From: Thermacetogenium sp. UBA5472
GTDB taxonomy: Bacteria; Bacillota; DSM-12270; Thermacetogeniales; Thermacetogeniaceae
Length of the DNA: 21,570 nucleotides
NCBI GenBank assembly: GCA_002426495.1
Contig: DIQC01000062.1
Location: forward strand, 1 to 21,570
Direction: 5' to 3'
The translations under genes and the position numbers were made by a program. Under the pieces are notes generated by a model that had not been told where the DNA came from, searched no databases, and was given only the letters and a program-made list of their open reading frames with translations. Every line of letters begins with the position of its first letter. The stretch's first letter is position 1. Positions 1 through 6,165 of the stretch are shown piece after piece.

Positions 1-811
1 ACAGACACCTGTTGACCTGTTTCTCTGCCAGCTTCTTCGTCTGTTCAACACCTAAAAGTGCAGGATAAGTCGCCTTGTCTTTGACCAGATCGACTCCAGT
101 CTGTTTGCCCATCAGTTGTTCATCACCTGTTAGGTCAAGGAGATCATCAGTGATTTGAAAAGCAAGTCCAAAGGCACTGGCATAGTCACCTAATGCCCGC
201 AACTCTTTATTGCCGGCACCCGCCAATAATCCCCCACTCCTTGCCGCAGCAGAAAACAGCGCACCTGTCTTATGGTTATGGATGTATTCAAGGGTTTTTT
301 CACTCACCCTGATCCCCTCGGACTTCAGATCAACTACCTGACCACCGATCAGCCCCCGGGAACCCGCAGCACTACCAACCTCCTGAATAACCTGCAAGAC
401 TACCTGTGGCTCAAACCCCTTTTCCTGCATTTGAGCAAGGGTTTCAAAGGCAAGTGTCAACAGAGCATCCCCGGCCAGAATGGCTACAGCCTCTCCATAG
501 GCCTTATGGCAGCTAGGTTTTCCACGCCTGTAATCATCATCATCCATGGCAGGCAAGTCATCATGGATCAATGAATAAGTATGTATCATTTCCACTGCTG
601 CCGCTACAGACAGGACTTTTTGCTCATCAGTCCCTAATGCTTCGGCCACAGCCATAGTAAGGGCACCGCGCAGGCGCTTTCCTCCGGCAAAGATACTGTA
701 TCGCATAGCCTCATGGACATGTACGGGATAAGTTGAAACAGAGGGCAGCAAAAGATCCAGAGCAGCATTGATCTGTTCTGCTTTACATTGAAGAGCCTTT
801 TCCCAGTTCAC
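1..811 (-). CDS. ispA: Polyprenyl (farnesyl/geranyl) diphosphate synthase, 3'-truncated by window edge
   Basis: Trans-type prenyl diphosphate synthase that condenses isopentenyl diphosphate with allylic diphosphates to make the C15/C20 precursors of quinones and cell-wall carrier lipid. About 269 residues are present and the reading frame runs off the left edge; the family is usually about 295 residues, so roughly 25 C-terminal residues are missing. The first aspartate-rich motif is DDLPAMD (residues 84-90), the second is DDLLD (221-225), and GGKRLRG (43-49) binds substrate. The GTG start overlaps the xseB stop (GTGA), so translation is coupled to xseB. It is the last gene seen in the folD-folD-xseA-xseB-ispA operon. 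Chain-length specificity cannot be assigned with certainty. The family call is firm. Confidence 0.93.
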   Translation of the reverse strand, partial: MNWEKALQCKAEQINAALDLLLPSVSTYPVHVHEAMRYSIFAGGKRLRGALTMAVAEALGTDEQKVLSVAAAVEMIHTYSLIHDDLPAMDDDDYRRGKPSCHKAYGEAVAILAGDALLTLAFETLAQMQEKGFEPQVVLQVIQEVGSAAGSRGLIGGQVVDLKSEGIRVSEKTLEYIHNHKTGALFSAAARSGGLLAGAGNKELRALGDYASAFGLAFQITDDLLDLTGDEQLMGKQTGVDLVKDKATYPALLGVEQTKKLAEKQVNRCL

Positions 812-1065
812 TTGGACAGCCTCCCGGAGTCATCCAGCCAGGATGGCGCCTCACTATAAAAATCATCCATCAAGACCTCTACACGCTCCTCAAAGGTGTT
901 GAGTTCTCCGATCAGCACGCGCAAAAGTCCAATCCCCCGCTCAAAAGCCTTGAGGGATTCATCCAGGGTCAGCTCCCCTTTTTCCAGATCACTGACGACA
1001 GTTGCCAGCTTTTCCATGGCCTCTTCAAATGTCATTTTTTGATCTAATTCTTGCTGCTGCTCCAA
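808..1065 (-). CDS. xseB: Exodeoxyribonuclease VII small subunit
   Basis: Small subunit of exonuclease VII, which binds the XseA C-terminal region and helps degrade single-stranded DNA to short oligonucleotides in repair. The protein is a short, charged, helical chain with the family signature MTFEEAMEKL followed by VVSDLEKGELTLDESLKAFE. I chose the TTG at 1065 (85 residues) because a GAAGGAGG Shine-Dalgarno lies 6 bases upstream; an ATG at 1098 in the same frame would add 11 residues inside xseA and lacks a good ribosome site. It overlaps the 3' end of xseA by 22 bases and its stop overlaps the ispA GTG, so the three genes look translationally coupled. Confidence 0.92.
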   Translation of the reverse strand: MEQQQELDQKMTFEEAMEKLATVVSDLEKGELTLDESLKAFERGIGLLRVLIGELNTFEERVEVLMDDFYSEAPSWLDDSGRLSK

Positions 1066-2234
1066 TCCGTTTCCTCCTTCGTTCCCCTGACATCGCAATC
1101 AAGTCTTCCTTTCTGAAGAATCACGGACACCTGGTCACCTACTTGTACCTTACTGCTGTCCTGTATCAATTCTTTTGACTGCGCATCCAGACACATACTA
1201 TACCCTCTTTCCAGGACCTGAAGCGGACTCAACGCCTCCAGCTTCCCAGTCAGTGCCTGTATTTCACGGGAATTTTGTTCTTCTATCAGACGAGTTCTCT
1301 TGATGAGGTGTGAACTGTAATGCCCTACCTTCTGTTTATTAATATATGCTGTGCGAGAAAGTAAAGCCCCCAGATTCCTAACCGAGTGGGAGCTAATATC
1401 TTCCCGTGCTGCCTGCAGCTTTTGACAGAATGACAGATTTATCCTGTCCAGATATTGCTGCAGTTTTGCCTCGAGCTCATCCCGGCGGGGAACAACCATT
1501 TCCGCCGCTGCAGATGGTGTAGGCGCCCGCAGATCAGCTACCAGATCGGCTATGGTATAATCTGTTTCATGTCCCACAGCGCTGACTACCGGAATCATTG
1601 AACAAAAAATAGCACGGGCGACGGCTTCGGTATTAAAGGACCATAGTTCCTCAAGTGAACCTCCGCCGCGCCCCATGATGATCACATCGATATCCTGTCT
1701 ATCATTTAAAGCCTGTAAAGCAGCACAGATCTCCTCAGGAGCATCCTGCCCCTGCACAGCTGATGGCGCCAAAACCACCGGCATTTCAGGAAAACGCCGC
1801 CTGATCACTTTCATTATATCATGCCAGGCAGCCCCGGTTTGTGATGTAACAACCCCAACCCTGCGGGGAAGGTAAGGAATCCCTCTTTTGTGCTCAGGTG
1901 CAAAAAGGCCCTCTTTTTGGAGACGCTCCTTCAACTGACAGAAAGCCTGATAAAGAGCCCCCTGACCGTCAGGCGCCATCTCCTGGGTATAAAACTGATA
2001 TAAGCCGTCCCTTTCGTAAATGCTTATATATCCCCGGGCGAGAACCCTCATGCCATCAGCTGGCAGGAAAGTGAGTCTCCTTCCCTGAGAACGAAACATC
2101 ACACACCTAAGACGGCCACTTTGATCTTTTAAAGTAAAGTAATGATGGCCTGAGCTGTGATGTTTGTAATTGGATATTTCACCGCGCACCCAGAGGTCAT
2201 TTAATAAGGGATCAGCCTCAAAAAGAGTACGCAA
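1044..2234 (-). CDS. xseA: Exodeoxyribonuclease VII large subunit
   Basis: Catalytic large subunit of exonuclease VII. An N-terminal OB-fold (WVRGEISNYKHHSSGH, about residues 15-30) binds single-stranded DNA. The central nuclease domain carries GRGGGSLEELWSFN and AVGHETDYTIADLVADLRAP, with SAAAE following, all family hallmarks. A long coiled-coil-like region precedes the C-terminus. The first usable start is TTG at 2234 (396 residues), but the frame is open upstream to 2279 and reads a conserved-looking stretch ending YQVGELNTHL, which resembles the normal XseA N-terminus (VxELNxYLK). No ATG, GTG or TTG lies in that extension, so the true start may be non-canonical. It shares its reading frame with folD upstream, separated by TAG, TGA and TAA stops. 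Confidence 0.94.
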   Translation of the reverse strand: MRTLFEADPLLNDLWVRGEISNYKHHSSGHHYFTLKDQSGRLRCVMFRSQGRRLTFLPADGMRVLARGYISIYERDGLYQFYTQEMAPDGQGALYQAFCQLKERLQKEGLFAPEHKRGIPYLPRRVGVVTSQTGAAWHDIMKVIRRRFPEMPVVLAPSAVQGQDAPEEICAALQALNDRQDIDVIIMGRGGGSLEELWSFNTEAVARAIFCSMIPVVSAVGHETDYTIADLVADLRAPTPSAAAEMVVPRRDELEAKLQQYLDRINLSFCQKLQAAREDISSHSVRNLGALLSRTAYINKQKVGHYSSHLIKRTRLIEEQNSREIQALTGKLEALSPLQVLERGYSMCLDAQSKELIQDSSKVQVGDQVSVILQKGRLDCDVRGTKEETDWSSSKN

Positions 2235-2288
2235 GTGAGTGTTTAGTTCCCCTACCTGATAGATCCGCCGCTCTATAACTTATCACAC

Positions 2289-3137
2289 CTAACTCAATCT
2301 CTTGACAGCTTCCACAAGATTGTAAATTAACATAATGATGCGCATCGGCCCCACTCCACCAGGAACCGGAGTGATGTAACTGGCTACGTCCACAGCGCTG
2401 TCATAGTCCACATCACCGATGGTTTTACCATCGATCCAGTTGGAACCTGTATCGATAACAACAGCACCCGGCTTGATCATATCGCCGGTGATCCCCTTTG
2501 GCTTGCCTAACTCAGTTATGATTATATCCGCCTGTTTGGTATAAGGTGCATAATCCTCATCCGGATGCACCAGGGTGACCGCACATCCTCTATCAAAGAG
2601 CATCATGGTGATCGGCTTGCCGATCTCAATAGAATGGCCCACGACAACAGCATGCTTCCCTTTAAAATCTACATTGATATTCTCTAGCATTTTGATGCAG
2701 GCATAGGCAGTCACACCCAGATAACATTGATCACCGATCATCAGATTACCCAGGTTCATGGGATGAAAGGCATCAATATCCTTATCGGGGTTTATAGAAT
2801 TCATCACCTGTTTTTCATACTTGTCCAGCTCTCCCGGCAAGGGCAGCTGAACCAGGATCCCATGGATCTTCTCATCTTTGTTGAGCTGGTCAATGAGGCC
2901 CATCAGCTCATCAATAGTTGTATCTTCGCTTAGGTGATGGAGTTCGGCATATCCACCCACAGCTTCACAATTCTTGCCTTTGTTACGGACATAAACAGCG
3001 GAGTCTTCGGCACCACCCACCAAAACAGTAGCCATACCGGGTGTAATGCCCTTCTTTTTGAGCTCCTCGACCTCTTTGGTGAGCGCAGCCCGCACATCAG
3101 CCGCCATTTCCTTTCCATTCATACGCACAGCCGACAT
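2289..3137 (-). CDS. folD: Methylene-tetrahydrofolate dehydrogenase/cyclohydrolase, canonical-like copy
   Basis: FolD converts 5,10-methylene-THF to 5,10-methenyl-THF (NAD(P)-dependent) and then to 10-formyl-THF. This 282-residue copy keeps the four residues matching E. coli Y50, K54, Q98 and D121: Y49, K53 (YVRNKGK), Q97 (GILVQLPLP) and D122 (DKDIDAFHP). Oddities are Ala for the usual Gly after that aspartate, GHSIEIGKP in place of the usual G(R/A)SNIVG(K/R)P nucleotide-binding loop, and PGGVGPMR in place of PGGVGPMT. It starts at an ATG 8 bases after AAAGGAGGT. It lies directly downstream of a second, more divergent FolD and upstream of xseA. It is probably the bifunctional enzyme, although the altered loop could change NADH/NADPH preference. 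Confidence 0.94.
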   Translation of the reverse strand: MSAVRMNGKEMAADVRAALTKEVEELKKKGITPGMATVLVGGAEDSAVYVRNKGKNCEAVGGYAELHHLSEDTTIDELMGLIDQLNKDEKIHGILVQLPLPGELDKYEKQVMNSINPDKDIDAFHPMNLGNLMIGDQCYLGVTAYACIKMLENINVDFKGKHAVVVGHSIEIGKPITMMLFDRGCAVTLVHPDEDYAPYTKQADIIITELGKPKGITGDMIKPGAVVIDTGSNWIDGKTIGDVDYDSAVDVASYITPVPGGVGPMRIIMLIYNLVEAVKRLS

Positions 3138-3177
3138 CGAGTAAACCTCCTTTTACAATCCATTCTCGACAAGGAAA

Positions 3178-3214
3178 GGAGAACCGGATCACCCCCCTCG
3201 GGATCCAGTTCTCC
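3178..3214 (-). promoter_or_regulatory. Hairpin between the two folD genes
   Basis: In the minus-strand transcript, GGAGAACTGGATC pairs with GATCCGGTTCTCC over 13 base pairs (one G-U) around an 11-base loop. It is followed by TTTCCTT rather than a solid U-run, so it could be a weak terminator, a partial attenuator, or an mRNA processing or stability element that sets the ratio of the two FolDs. The arm GGAGAAC also occurs in the dispersed GACACAGG palindromes, but no further similarity is evident. Confidence 0.55.
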
Positions 3215-3231
3215 GCAAAAATTCATCAGTC

Positions 3232-4098
3232 CTATTTCTTCATTTCCAACTGCCACTTGGCTGCCTCAACAGTGTTGCGCATCAAGATAGCAGTTGTCGC
3301 AGTACCTGCACCACCCGGAACCGGGGTGACCCAAGCTGCCTTTTCCATAGCCACTTCGGTCTCCACATCGCCATAGATCTTACCATCCTTGGGAGTGATC
3401 CCAATATCCACCACAATAGCGCCCTCTTTTATCCAATCACCTTTAATCATGTGAGGTACACCAACTGCAACTACCAAAATCTCGGCCCTGCGTACGTGCT
3501 GTTCAGTCATCCCCCTCTGCCCTGTAGCGACATGTCCGATCGTCACTGTGCCAAAGCTGTTCAAGAGCAGCAATGCCGCCGGTTTTCCGACAATATCACT
3601 ATGACCGATGACAACAACTTCTTTACCATAAACATCAACACCGGTGGACTTGATCAGTTCAAAAGCGCCTTGAGCTGTACATGGTACCAATCTAGGCGTA
3701 CCAAAAGTGACCAGGCCCATGTTATAAGGTGTAATACCCTCCACATCTTTTTCGTAAGCGATACTCCACTGGCATACCTTAGCATCAATCTGCTCAGGCA
3801 CAGGCATCTGCATGATTATTCCAGTAACATTAGGATCCGCATTCAACCCGGCGATATGTTTGAGCAGCTGCTCCTGGGTCATATCTGCAGGCAGTTCCTG
3901 GAGATCATATTTGATGCCACAAAACTCAGCGTTTTTCTTCTGAGCGTTGGTATAAACCCTGGATGCATCATTTTGTCCTACCTGAATCGCCACCAGGCTC
4001 GGAGAGACACCTTTGGCCTTTAACTCCGCAACATCTTTTTTGACATCATCTTTAATCTTGTCTGCAAGGGGTTTGCCCTTTAAAAGTTGTGCTGGCAT
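3232..4098 (-). CDS. folD: Divergent FolD-family protein, cyclohydrolase residues altered
   Basis: FolD-family protein of 288 residues and the first gene of the folate/repair operon, after a short leader ORF. The fold is clear: YTNAQKK near residue 49, GIIMQMPVP (93-101), KDVEGITPYNMG (117-128), GHSDIVGKP and TPVPGGAG. Two catalytic positions differ from the bifunctional enzymes. The lysine of YxxxK (E. coli K54) is Gln53, and the Asp of DVDG (E. coli D121) is Glu120, while Tyr49 and Gln97 are kept. The substrate loop PGGVGPMT reads PGGAGTAT. From known enzymology, loss of that lysine abolishes cyclohydrolase but can spare dehydrogenase, so I infer a dehydrogenase-only or re-purposed enzyme. 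The start is set by AAGGAGG 8 bases upstream. Confidence 0.9.
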   Translation of the reverse strand: MPAQLLKGKPLADKIKDDVKKDVAELKAKGVSPSLVAIQVGQNDASRVYTNAQKKNAEFCGIKYDLQELPADMTQEQLLKHIAGLNADPNVTGIIMQMPVPEQIDAKVCQWSIAYEKDVEGITPYNMGLVTFGTPRLVPCTAQGAFELIKSTGVDVYGKEVVVIGHSDIVGKPAALLLLNSFGTVTIGHVATGQRGMTEQHVRRAEILVVAVGVPHMIKGDWIKEGAIVVDIGITPKDGKIYGDVETEVAMEKAAWVTPVPGGAGTATTAILMRNTVEAAKWQLEMKK

Positions 4099-4099
4099 T

Positions 4100-4150
4100 T
4101 TATTCCTCCTTAATTAATAAAACATTATTTTTACAAAAAACCGAAGCCAT
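4100..4150 (-). CDS. Candidate 16-residue leader peptide upstream of the first folD
   Basis: The ORF reads MASVFCKNNVLLIKEE and stops with TAA one base before the ATG of the downstream folD (TAA-A-ATG). Its own Shine-Dalgarno is strong (GGAGGTGA, 2 bases before ATG, GGAGG 5 bases before), and the folD ribosome site AAGGAGG lies inside its last codons (AAG GAG GAA). Ribosomes finishing this ORF would therefore uncover or occupy the folD site, which suggests translational coupling or a leader. No run of regulatory codons is obvious. It could be a chance ORF; the strong ribosome site and exact stop/start juxtaposition argue otherwise. Confidence 0.4.
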   Translation of the reverse strand: MASVFCKNNVLLIKEE

Positions 4151-4255
4151 ATTCACCTCCATATCTAGTCCAACTTTCATTTCAAAAAAACTAAAACATG
4201 GCTGAATCGACTATTTTTCTCGCAGCAAAATCCAATCTGCTGCAAATAGTGATCA

Positions 4256-4272
4256 GTAGTTCCCTGAACTAC
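4256..4272. promoter_or_regulatory. Perfect palindrome GTAGTTC-cct-GAACTAC in the folD leader region
   Basis: Seven-base arms surround a 3-base spacer in the roughly 240 bases (4151-4390) between the nusB terminator and the leader ORF. On the minus strand it lies 2 bases downstream of TTGACG (4280-4275), which would be a good -35, but I find no convincing -10 at 16-18 bases. A weaker pair TTGCGA/TATTAC also occurs further upstream. The palindrome may be an operator or an RNA hairpin. Otherwise this gap is AT-rich with no recognisable riboswitch or T-box signature. Confidence 0.35.
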
Positions 4273-4386
4273 ACCGTCAAAATAGACAATATAGTCAGTA
4301 ATATGCCTAGGGAATGTATTCGCAACATAGCATTCAAATTCCTGCCTCAATTTCCTGCCTTAAATAAAAATACCCACTCATATACC

Positions 4387-4423
4387 AAAATAAAAAAAAC
4401 CCGGCTTAGTTGCTCTTGCCGGG
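4387..4423 (-). terminator. Rho-independent terminator overlapping the nusB stop codon
   Basis: On the minus strand CCCGGC and GCCGGG form a 6-bp GC stem around a 12-base loop, followed at once by eight T then ATTTT. The loop contains the last nusB codons and its TAA stop, so the terminator is embedded in the gene's end. It separates the asp23-nusB unit from the folD operon. Confidence 0.88.
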
Positions 4424-4825
4424 GTGTTCCTTTGTTTCTCTGGCAATCTTACCAAGAATGCCATTAATAAAACGCGGTGCCTCATCATGGCTGAAGGTTT
4501 TGGCCAGTTCCAAGGCCTCATTGATGGCTACGTTAAGAGGTGTTCCCTCATAAAATATCTCATAAATGGCCAATCTTAATAAATTGCGATCAACATTGGC
4601 CATACGGGTCAAATCCCATTCAATGGCATATCGCTTGATGTTGTCATCTATCTCCACTTGATGCTCAAGTGTTCCGTTAACAAGAGAACGAGTAAAGACA
4701 GCCATCTTATCAGGAACAGTATACTCAGCCAGCATGTAATTTAAGGCGCAGTCTGGTTCTGCATTAACGAGATCAACCTGAAATAAAACTTGAAGTGCGA
4801 TTTCTCTGGCCCGCCGCCTGCTCAA
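4406..4825 (-). CDS. nusB: Transcription antitermination factor NusB
   Basis: NusB binds boxA RNA with NusE (S10) and supports antitermination, mainly of rRNA operons. The protein is all-helical. It opens with SRRRAREIALQVLFQVDL and has LVNGTLEH, DRNLLRLAIYEIFY and NVAINEALELAKTFS, all typical family blocks, and ends in GILGKIARE. I prefer the TTG at 4825 (139 residues), which gives the usual MSRRRARE start and has GAGGGGGTG 7 bases upstream; an ATG at 4843 would add six residues and destroy that spacing. It is the last gene of the asp23-amaP-DUF2273-nusB unit and its stop codon lies inside the terminator loop. Confidence 0.95.
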   Translation of the reverse strand: MSRRRAREIALQVLFQVDLVNAEPDCALNYMLAEYTVPDKMAVFTRSLVNGTLEHQVEIDDNIKRYAIEWDLTRMANVDRNLLRLAIYEIFYEGTPLNVAINEALELAKTFSHDEAPRFINGILGKIARETKEHPGKSN

Positions 4826-4874
4826 TAACAGACACCCCCTCATTTTATCTGGCCGGACCTGTTCAGCTTAAAAA

Positions 4875-5087
4875 CTAACGCTCCCACCAGTCTCCCGAAT
4901 TTCCCCCTTCATCAATACGCTTTCCTAAAAAGTAACCACCTATAACACAGATCACGACCAAAAGCGTCTTCCAGAAACCAACAAGTATAAAGAGCAAGCC
5001 AACCACTAACCCCAGGGCTAAGCCGACTACCTTGCCCCGGTGGTTATCCCATAAGTATTGTAATATCTCGTAAAAGCTATTCCCCAT
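4875..5087 (-). CDS. DUF2273 small membrane protein
   Basis: A 70-residue protein with two closely spaced hydrophobic segments: VVGLALGLVVGLLFILVGF (about 20-38) and TLLVVICVIGGYFLG (41-55). A short acidic/aromatic tail ends in GDWWER. The N-terminal FYEILQYLWDNHRGKVVG pattern and the position after amaP match DUF2273, a family found beside Asp23/AmaP in Firmicutes. The biochemical role is unknown; an accessory to the AmaP membrane anchor is an inference from context. AAGGGGAG before the ATG supports the start. It lies 14 bases after amaP. Confidence 0.88.
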   Translation of the reverse strand: MGNSFYEILQYLWDNHRGKVVGLALGLVVGLLFILVGFWKTLLVVICVIGGYFLGKRIDEGGNSGDWWER

Positions 5088-5101
5088 ATAGTACTCCCCT
5101 T

Positions 5102-5635
5102 CTATTCCACCCGAGGGCGTACTTCTGTTGCAACACTCCGGATCAATACCTCTACTTTAGATACCTGCACCCCAACCTTTTTCTCCAACTGCTCCCGTAC
5201 GATTTCCTGCACAAACTTCGAGACCTCCGGCAAATTGGCATCAGGGTTAACATTCAAAAGCAGTTTAACCACCAGGCCATCCTGGTCTGTGCGCAGGATA
5301 GGCTTTACCTCTCGCACCTCTCGCACATTCCGTGCTGCCCGTCTGATGACATTTTCTAACGCAGAATCGGCAATTTCCACCCTGCCCAGCCCAGATTCGT
5401 GGATGACCACATCTCGCCCTGAGGGGCCCCGAAAGGCATCGATTAAAGCCCAAATAGCAAAAAGGAGTACAAGCACACTCCCCGCTATCAACCCCCAATT
5501 GTTAGCCGGTATAGCTAGGAAAGCCTCCATCTGACTCCAGGTAAAATAATCAAAGGCGACCGCAAGGGCAGATGCGGACAGCAAGATTAAGATCAGCGAA
5601 GATATTATTTGAAAGAAAAGGTATTGTCGGCGCAT
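5102..5635 (-). CDS. amaP: Alkaline shock response membrane anchor protein AmaP
   Basis: A 177-residue membrane protein with two N-terminal transmembrane segments (about residues 7-28 and 47-66), a short basic linker, and a C-terminal cytoplasmic domain resembling Asp23/Gls24 (IADSALENVIRRAARNVREVREVKP, then LLLNVNPDANLPEVSKFVQEIVREQLEKKVGV). In Staphylococcus, AmaP anchors the abundant protein Asp23 at the membrane and the pair affects cell-wall stress. Its place directly after asp23 agrees with that. The Shine-Dalgarno GGGAG is about 12 bases from the ATG, rather far, which may lower translation relative to asp23. Confidence 0.9.
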   Translation of the reverse strand: MRRQYLFFQIISSLILILLSASALAVAFDYFTWSQMEAFLAIPANNWGLIAGSVLVLLFAIWALIDAFRGPSGRDVVIHESGLGRVEIADSALENVIRRAARNVREVREVKPILRTDQDGLVVKLLLNVNPDANLPEVSKFVQEIVREQLEKKVGVQVSKVEVLIRSVATEVRPRVE

Positions 5636-5666
5636 AAAGATTTATATCTCCCTTCCCTTGTCTGTA

Positions 5667-6062
5667 CTATTTAACTCGCTGCTGCTCTTCTACCTCGGCC
5701 TCAGGAAAGGAAACACCCTGTACATGAACATTTACATCGACTACCTTAAGCCCTGTCATACTTTCAATGGCGTTTTTAACATTTTGCTGCACTCCTAAAG
5801 CAACTTCAGGTATCTTGGAACCGTATTCTACGATGACAAAGATATTGACGGCGGTTTCTTTCTCCCCAACCTCTACTTTAACACCCTTAGAAAGGTTCTT
5901 ACGGCCAAGCATTTCAGCAAAGCCGCCGGTAAGGCCGCCGCTCATTCCGGCAAGCCCCTCGACCTCCATTGCCGCAAGGCCCGCAATCACAGCTACCACC
6001 TCATCGGCGATTCTGACTGCTCCCATAGGTGTACGACCTGTTTCTTCAAAATTAGTCTCCAT
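5667..6062 (-). CDS. Asp23/Gls24 family envelope stress protein
   Basis: A 131-residue soluble Asp23/Gls24 family member. The sequence runs GAVRIADEVVAVIAGLAAMEVEGLAGMSGG near the N-terminus, then GVKVEVGEKETAVNIFVIVEYGSKIPEVA and VKNAIESMTGLKVVDVNVHVQGV, the standard family blocks. The protein is recruited to the membrane by AmaP and is linked to envelope homeostasis. It is the first gene of its operon, with a very good ribosome site (AAGGAGGG 7 bases before ATG) and several TATAAT motifs upstream, so high expression is likely. It lies 103 bases after accC, without an obvious terminator in between. Confidence 0.93.
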   Translation of the reverse strand: METNFEETGRTPMGAVRIADEVVAVIAGLAAMEVEGLAGMSGGLTGGFAEMLGRKNLSKGVKVEVGEKETAVNIFVIVEYGSKIPEVALGVQQNVKNAIESMTGLKVVDVNVHVQGVSFPEAEVEEQQRVK

Positions 6063-6102
6063 CGAAAATCCCTCCTTATCAAATGATTTTGCTTATTTTT
6101 CC

Positions 6103-6151
6103 ATTATATTTACTATTATACCAATTATACCAATCAATAAGTCAATTGCAA
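6103..6151 (-). promoter_or_regulatory. Sigma-A-type promoter cluster upstream of asp23
   Basis: On the minus strand three TATAAT hexamers occur (6129-6124, 6120-6115, 6108-6103). TTGCAA (6151-6146) is 16 bases from the first and TTGACT (6145-6140) is 19 bases from the second. A 9-base direct repeat, ATTGGTATA, holds two of the -10 motifs. The exact start site is uncertain, but the region looks like one strong or two overlapping promoters. Confidence 0.6.
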
Positions 6152-6165
6152 AATATTAAATGGCA

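Noticed and set aside
3451..4023. Long plus-strand ORF of 190 codons opposite the first folD
   Set aside because: Antisense shadow: the minus-strand FolD has clear family motifs and a ribosome site; the plus frame has neither.
4099..4390. Folate riboswitch or T-box in the folD leader
   Set aside because: I could not find the T-box GGUGGNACC motif or a recognisable THF riboswitch core.
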